From Actinobacteria bacterium UBA959 (GTDB lineage: Bacteria > Actinomycetota > Actinomycetes > S36-B12 > UBA5976): a stretch of DNA of 9,060 nucleotides. This document shows positions 7,593-9,060 of this stretch, in pieces. A program made the position numbers and the translations under genes. Under the pieces are notes generated by a model that was given only the letters and a program-made list of their open reading frames with translations, was not told the DNA's origin and searched no databases. Numbering within the stretch: the first letter of the stretch is position 1; each line of letters starts with the position of its first letter. The stretch lies in NCBI GenBank assembly GCA_002293025.1, contig DBCL01000012.1:152664-161723 (forward strand), written 5' to 3'.

Positions 7593-7896
7593 CAATTTGT
7601 TAAGCGCACCATTTATATTCTTGATCAAGCTTTATCAAAAGGTTTTATCCCCAATGAAGGCGCAATCTTGCAGATTGCACCCATCATGCTCAAACTATGC
7701 CGCCACCGCCTTCAAGACACATGGACCAGTTAAAGGGTTTTTGTTGTCGGTGTGGCGGGTGCTGCGCTGCAATCCATTCACCCATGGAGGGGTTGACCCA
7801 GTTCCAACTAAAGGTCAATGGACGCCAGACATAAAACTTGACGGAACCCCAAAACAGTTAAAAACCCCAATAACCGCAACCAAAGTGAGCATCTAA
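7585..7896 (+). CDS. yidD: Membrane protein insertion efficiency factor YidD
   Basis: YidD is a small inner-membrane-associated protein that aids YidC-dependent insertion of membrane proteins. The 103 residues contain an N-terminal amphipathic or hydrophobic helix (LLSAPFIFLIKLYQKVLSP), the family core SCRLHPSCSNYAATAF (28-43, Cys29 and Cys35), the WRVLRCNPF stretch with Cys62, and GGVDPVP (68-74). The C-terminal 30 residues are a polar tail. An in-frame ATG two codons earlier (7579) exists, but AAGGTG is properly spaced only for 7585. The gene overlaps rnpA by 8 bp (ATGTTTAA), and its stop abuts the yidC ATG with no gap, which indicates strong translational coupling. Identity is secure from the cysteine motif and synteny. 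Confidence 0.95.
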   Translation: MFNNLLSAPFIFLIKLYQKVLSPMKAQSCRLHPSCSNYAATAFKTHGPVKGFLLSVWRVLRCNPFTHGGVDPVPTKGQWTPDIKLDGTPKQLKTPITATKVSI

Positions 7897-8835
7897 ATGT
7901 CTACTATCTTCGCGCCTTTTGTGTGGGTATTCCACCTACTAGAAGACATAGTTTCCTGGATTCTAATTACCTTCCACTCACTGCTAGCCCCAGTGTTTGG
8001 TGCTCGCTCTGGAGTCTCGTGGGCGCTATCAATTATTGGTTTAGTAATTGTGATTCGAATTTTGTTAATCCCGCTATTTGTGAAGCAGATCCGAGCAACT
8101 AGAAATATGCAGGCTATTCAGCCACAAATTCAAGCACTTCAAAAGAAATACAAAGATGATCGCGAAAAGCTTGGCCAAGAAACCATGAAGCTATATCGCG
8201 AAACTAAGACCAACCCATTTGCTTCATGTCTGCCAATCTTGTTGCAAGCACCAGTCTTCTTTGCTTTGTTTAGGGTGCTGCAAGGAATTGCCACCAGAAA
8301 GCCCCAAGGACTCTTTCAAAATAATATGGAGCTGGTTGAGCAAGCTAGAGCTGCTGAAGTTTTTGGTGTGCCAATTTATGCAACCTTGCTTAACTCAGGC
8401 GAGACCCCTTCCCAGGCTGCAACAATTGGCTTAACAGTCGGATTAATTATTTTTATGTCGGCCACAACGTTTATTACTCAACGACAATTAATTTTAAAGA
8501 ACGCTGCACCAAACAACCCAATGGTTCAACAACAAAAGATTTTGCTTTACGTTTTCCCAATTATTTTTGCAGTCGGCGGTATTGGTTTCCCAATTGGTGT
8601 TTTAATTTATTGGTCCACCACAAACGTTTGGACGATGTTCCAACAATTTTGGGTAATTAGAAATTCACCAACACCAGGTTCACCAGCCTACGACGCTTGG
8701 CTCAAGCGCAAAGAGATTAAGAAAGCTAAAAAAGGAATTGTGGAGCCAACGCCAGAGGCTCACGATGTAATCGAGGAACCACCAGTAAGAAATCAGCCAA
8801 AGAAACAACCTAGAAGTAAAAGGCGCAAAAAGTAA
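7897..8835 (+). CDS. yidC: Membrane protein insertase YidC/Oxa1
   Basis: YidC inserts and folds inner-membrane proteins, alone or with SecYEG. The 312-residue protein is the Gram-positive/actinobacterial form, without the large periplasmic domain of E. coli YidC. Hydrophobic segments lie at about 5-32, 42-64, 112-132, 175-195 and 215-247. The conserved groove arginine is R54 (VIRILLIPL). The cytoplasmic hairpin spans about 66-106 (MQAIQPQIQALQKKY) and leads into NPFASCLPILLQAPVFFALFRVL, the family signature. The C-terminal region (268-312) is strongly basic and ends KRRKK, consistent with ribosome contact. There is no lipobox at the N-terminus, unlike Bacillus SpoIIIJ. It starts directly after the yidD stop, with GTGAG 7 nt upstream. 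Intact. Confidence 0.97.
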   Translation: MSTIFAPFVWVFHLLEDIVSWILITFHSLLAPVFGARSGVSWALSIIGLVIVIRILLIPLFVKQIRATRNMQAIQPQIQALQKKYKDDREKLGQETMKLYRETKTNPFASCLPILLQAPVFFALFRVLQGIATRKPQGLFQNNMELVEQARAAEVFGVPIYATLLNSGETPSQAATIGLTVGLIIFMSATTFITQRQLILKNAAPNNPMVQQQKILLYVFPIIFAVGGIGFPIGVLIYWSTTNVWTMFQQFWVIRNSPTPGSPAYDAWLKRKEIKKAKKGIVEPTPEAHDVIEEPPVRNQPKKQPRSKRRKK

Positions 8836-8866
8836 ATTTCGGATTTATCCTATTAGTGAGGTTTAA

Positions 8867-9060
8867 ATGGAAGAGAACAGAATTCAAGAGCTAGAACGTG
8901 AGGCAGACATTGCTGCCGACTACCTAGAGGCATTACTTGATATTGCCGACCTAGACGGAGATATTGAGTTAGATGTTGAAGGAGACCGAGCCTTGGTTGC
9001 AATCGAAGGCGGAGAACTAAGTTCCCTAGTGGGTGAAGATGGTGCAGTGTTGGAAGCCCT
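8867..9060 (+). CDS. khpB: KhpB/Jag RNA-binding protein, N-terminal part
   Basis: This is the first 64 codons of the Jag/KhpB (SpoIIIJ-associated) protein that usually follows yidC. It runs off the right edge. The visible part is very acidic and shows EADIAADYLEALLDIADLDGD, then ELDVEGDRALVAI and LSSLVGEDGAVLEAL, the start of the KH RNA-binding domain with its GEDG turn in place of the common GxxG. The R3H domain expected downstream is outside the window. KhpB pairs with KhpA to bind RNA and affects cell division and envelope growth in Gram-positives. It starts at the ATG at 8867-8869 with GTGAGG (8856-8861) 5 nt upstream. The 31-bp gap after yidC holds no obvious terminator, so it is likely in the same operon. 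Confidence 0.93.
   Translation, partial: MEENRIQELEREADIAADYLEALLDIADLDGDIELDVEGDRALVAIEGGELSSLVGEDGAVLEA

Overview
This window is the chromosomal replication-origin neighbourhood of an actinobacterium. The order gyrA-gyrB-dciA-recF-dnaN-[oriC]-dnaA on the minus strand, divergent from rpmH-rnpA-yidD-yidC-khpB on the plus strand, is the classic actinobacterial arrangement. The protein details agree: the L34 and DciA types, the RecF signature with SHGETWSLAL, the KhpB N-terminus, and GyrB without the proteobacterial insertion. The DNA is clearly AT-richer than in Streptomyces or Mycobacterium (low-40s percent GC by eye, AT-leaning codons) and the genes are tightly packed. This suggests a streamlined low-GC lineage such as the freshwater acI/Nanopelagicales group; that placement is inference.

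Minus-strand arm, transcribed right to left from the origin: dnaA (DnaA initiator), a 367-bp gap holding oriC, dnaN (sliding clamp), recF (overlapping dnaN by 1 bp), dciA (helicase loader, overlapping recF), a 238-bp gap with DnaA boxes and the presumed gyrB promoter, gyrB, and the first 62 codons of gyrA, cut by the window edge. No gnd-type 6-phosphogluconate dehydrogenase gene lies between dnaN and recF, unlike in Streptomyces and Mycobacterium.

Plus-strand arm: rpmH (ribosomal protein L34, true start at the internal GTG), rnpA (RNase P protein), yidD (membrane insertion factor), yidC (membrane insertase) and the start of khpB/jag (KH-R3H RNA-binding protein), cut by the right edge. These genes abut or overlap, apart from a 31-bp gap before khpB, and probably form one operon.

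oriC holds four perfect TTATCCACA boxes in both orientations, near-consensus boxes, and a run of TAG triplets next to an AT-rich stretch that looks like a DnaA-trio unwinding element. Further DnaA boxes sit upstream of gyrB and upstream of dnaA, so DnaA may tie initiation to gyrase supply and to its own expression. Five of the ten genes start with GTG or TTG (gyrA, gyrB, dnaN, dnaA, rpmH).

I found no mobile element, CRISPR array, tRNA, rRNA, defence system or unknown gene cluster. The points of interest are regulatory: the origin architecture, start-codon and Shine-Dalgarno hairpins in dnaA and gyrB, and phased repeats in the two promoter regions.
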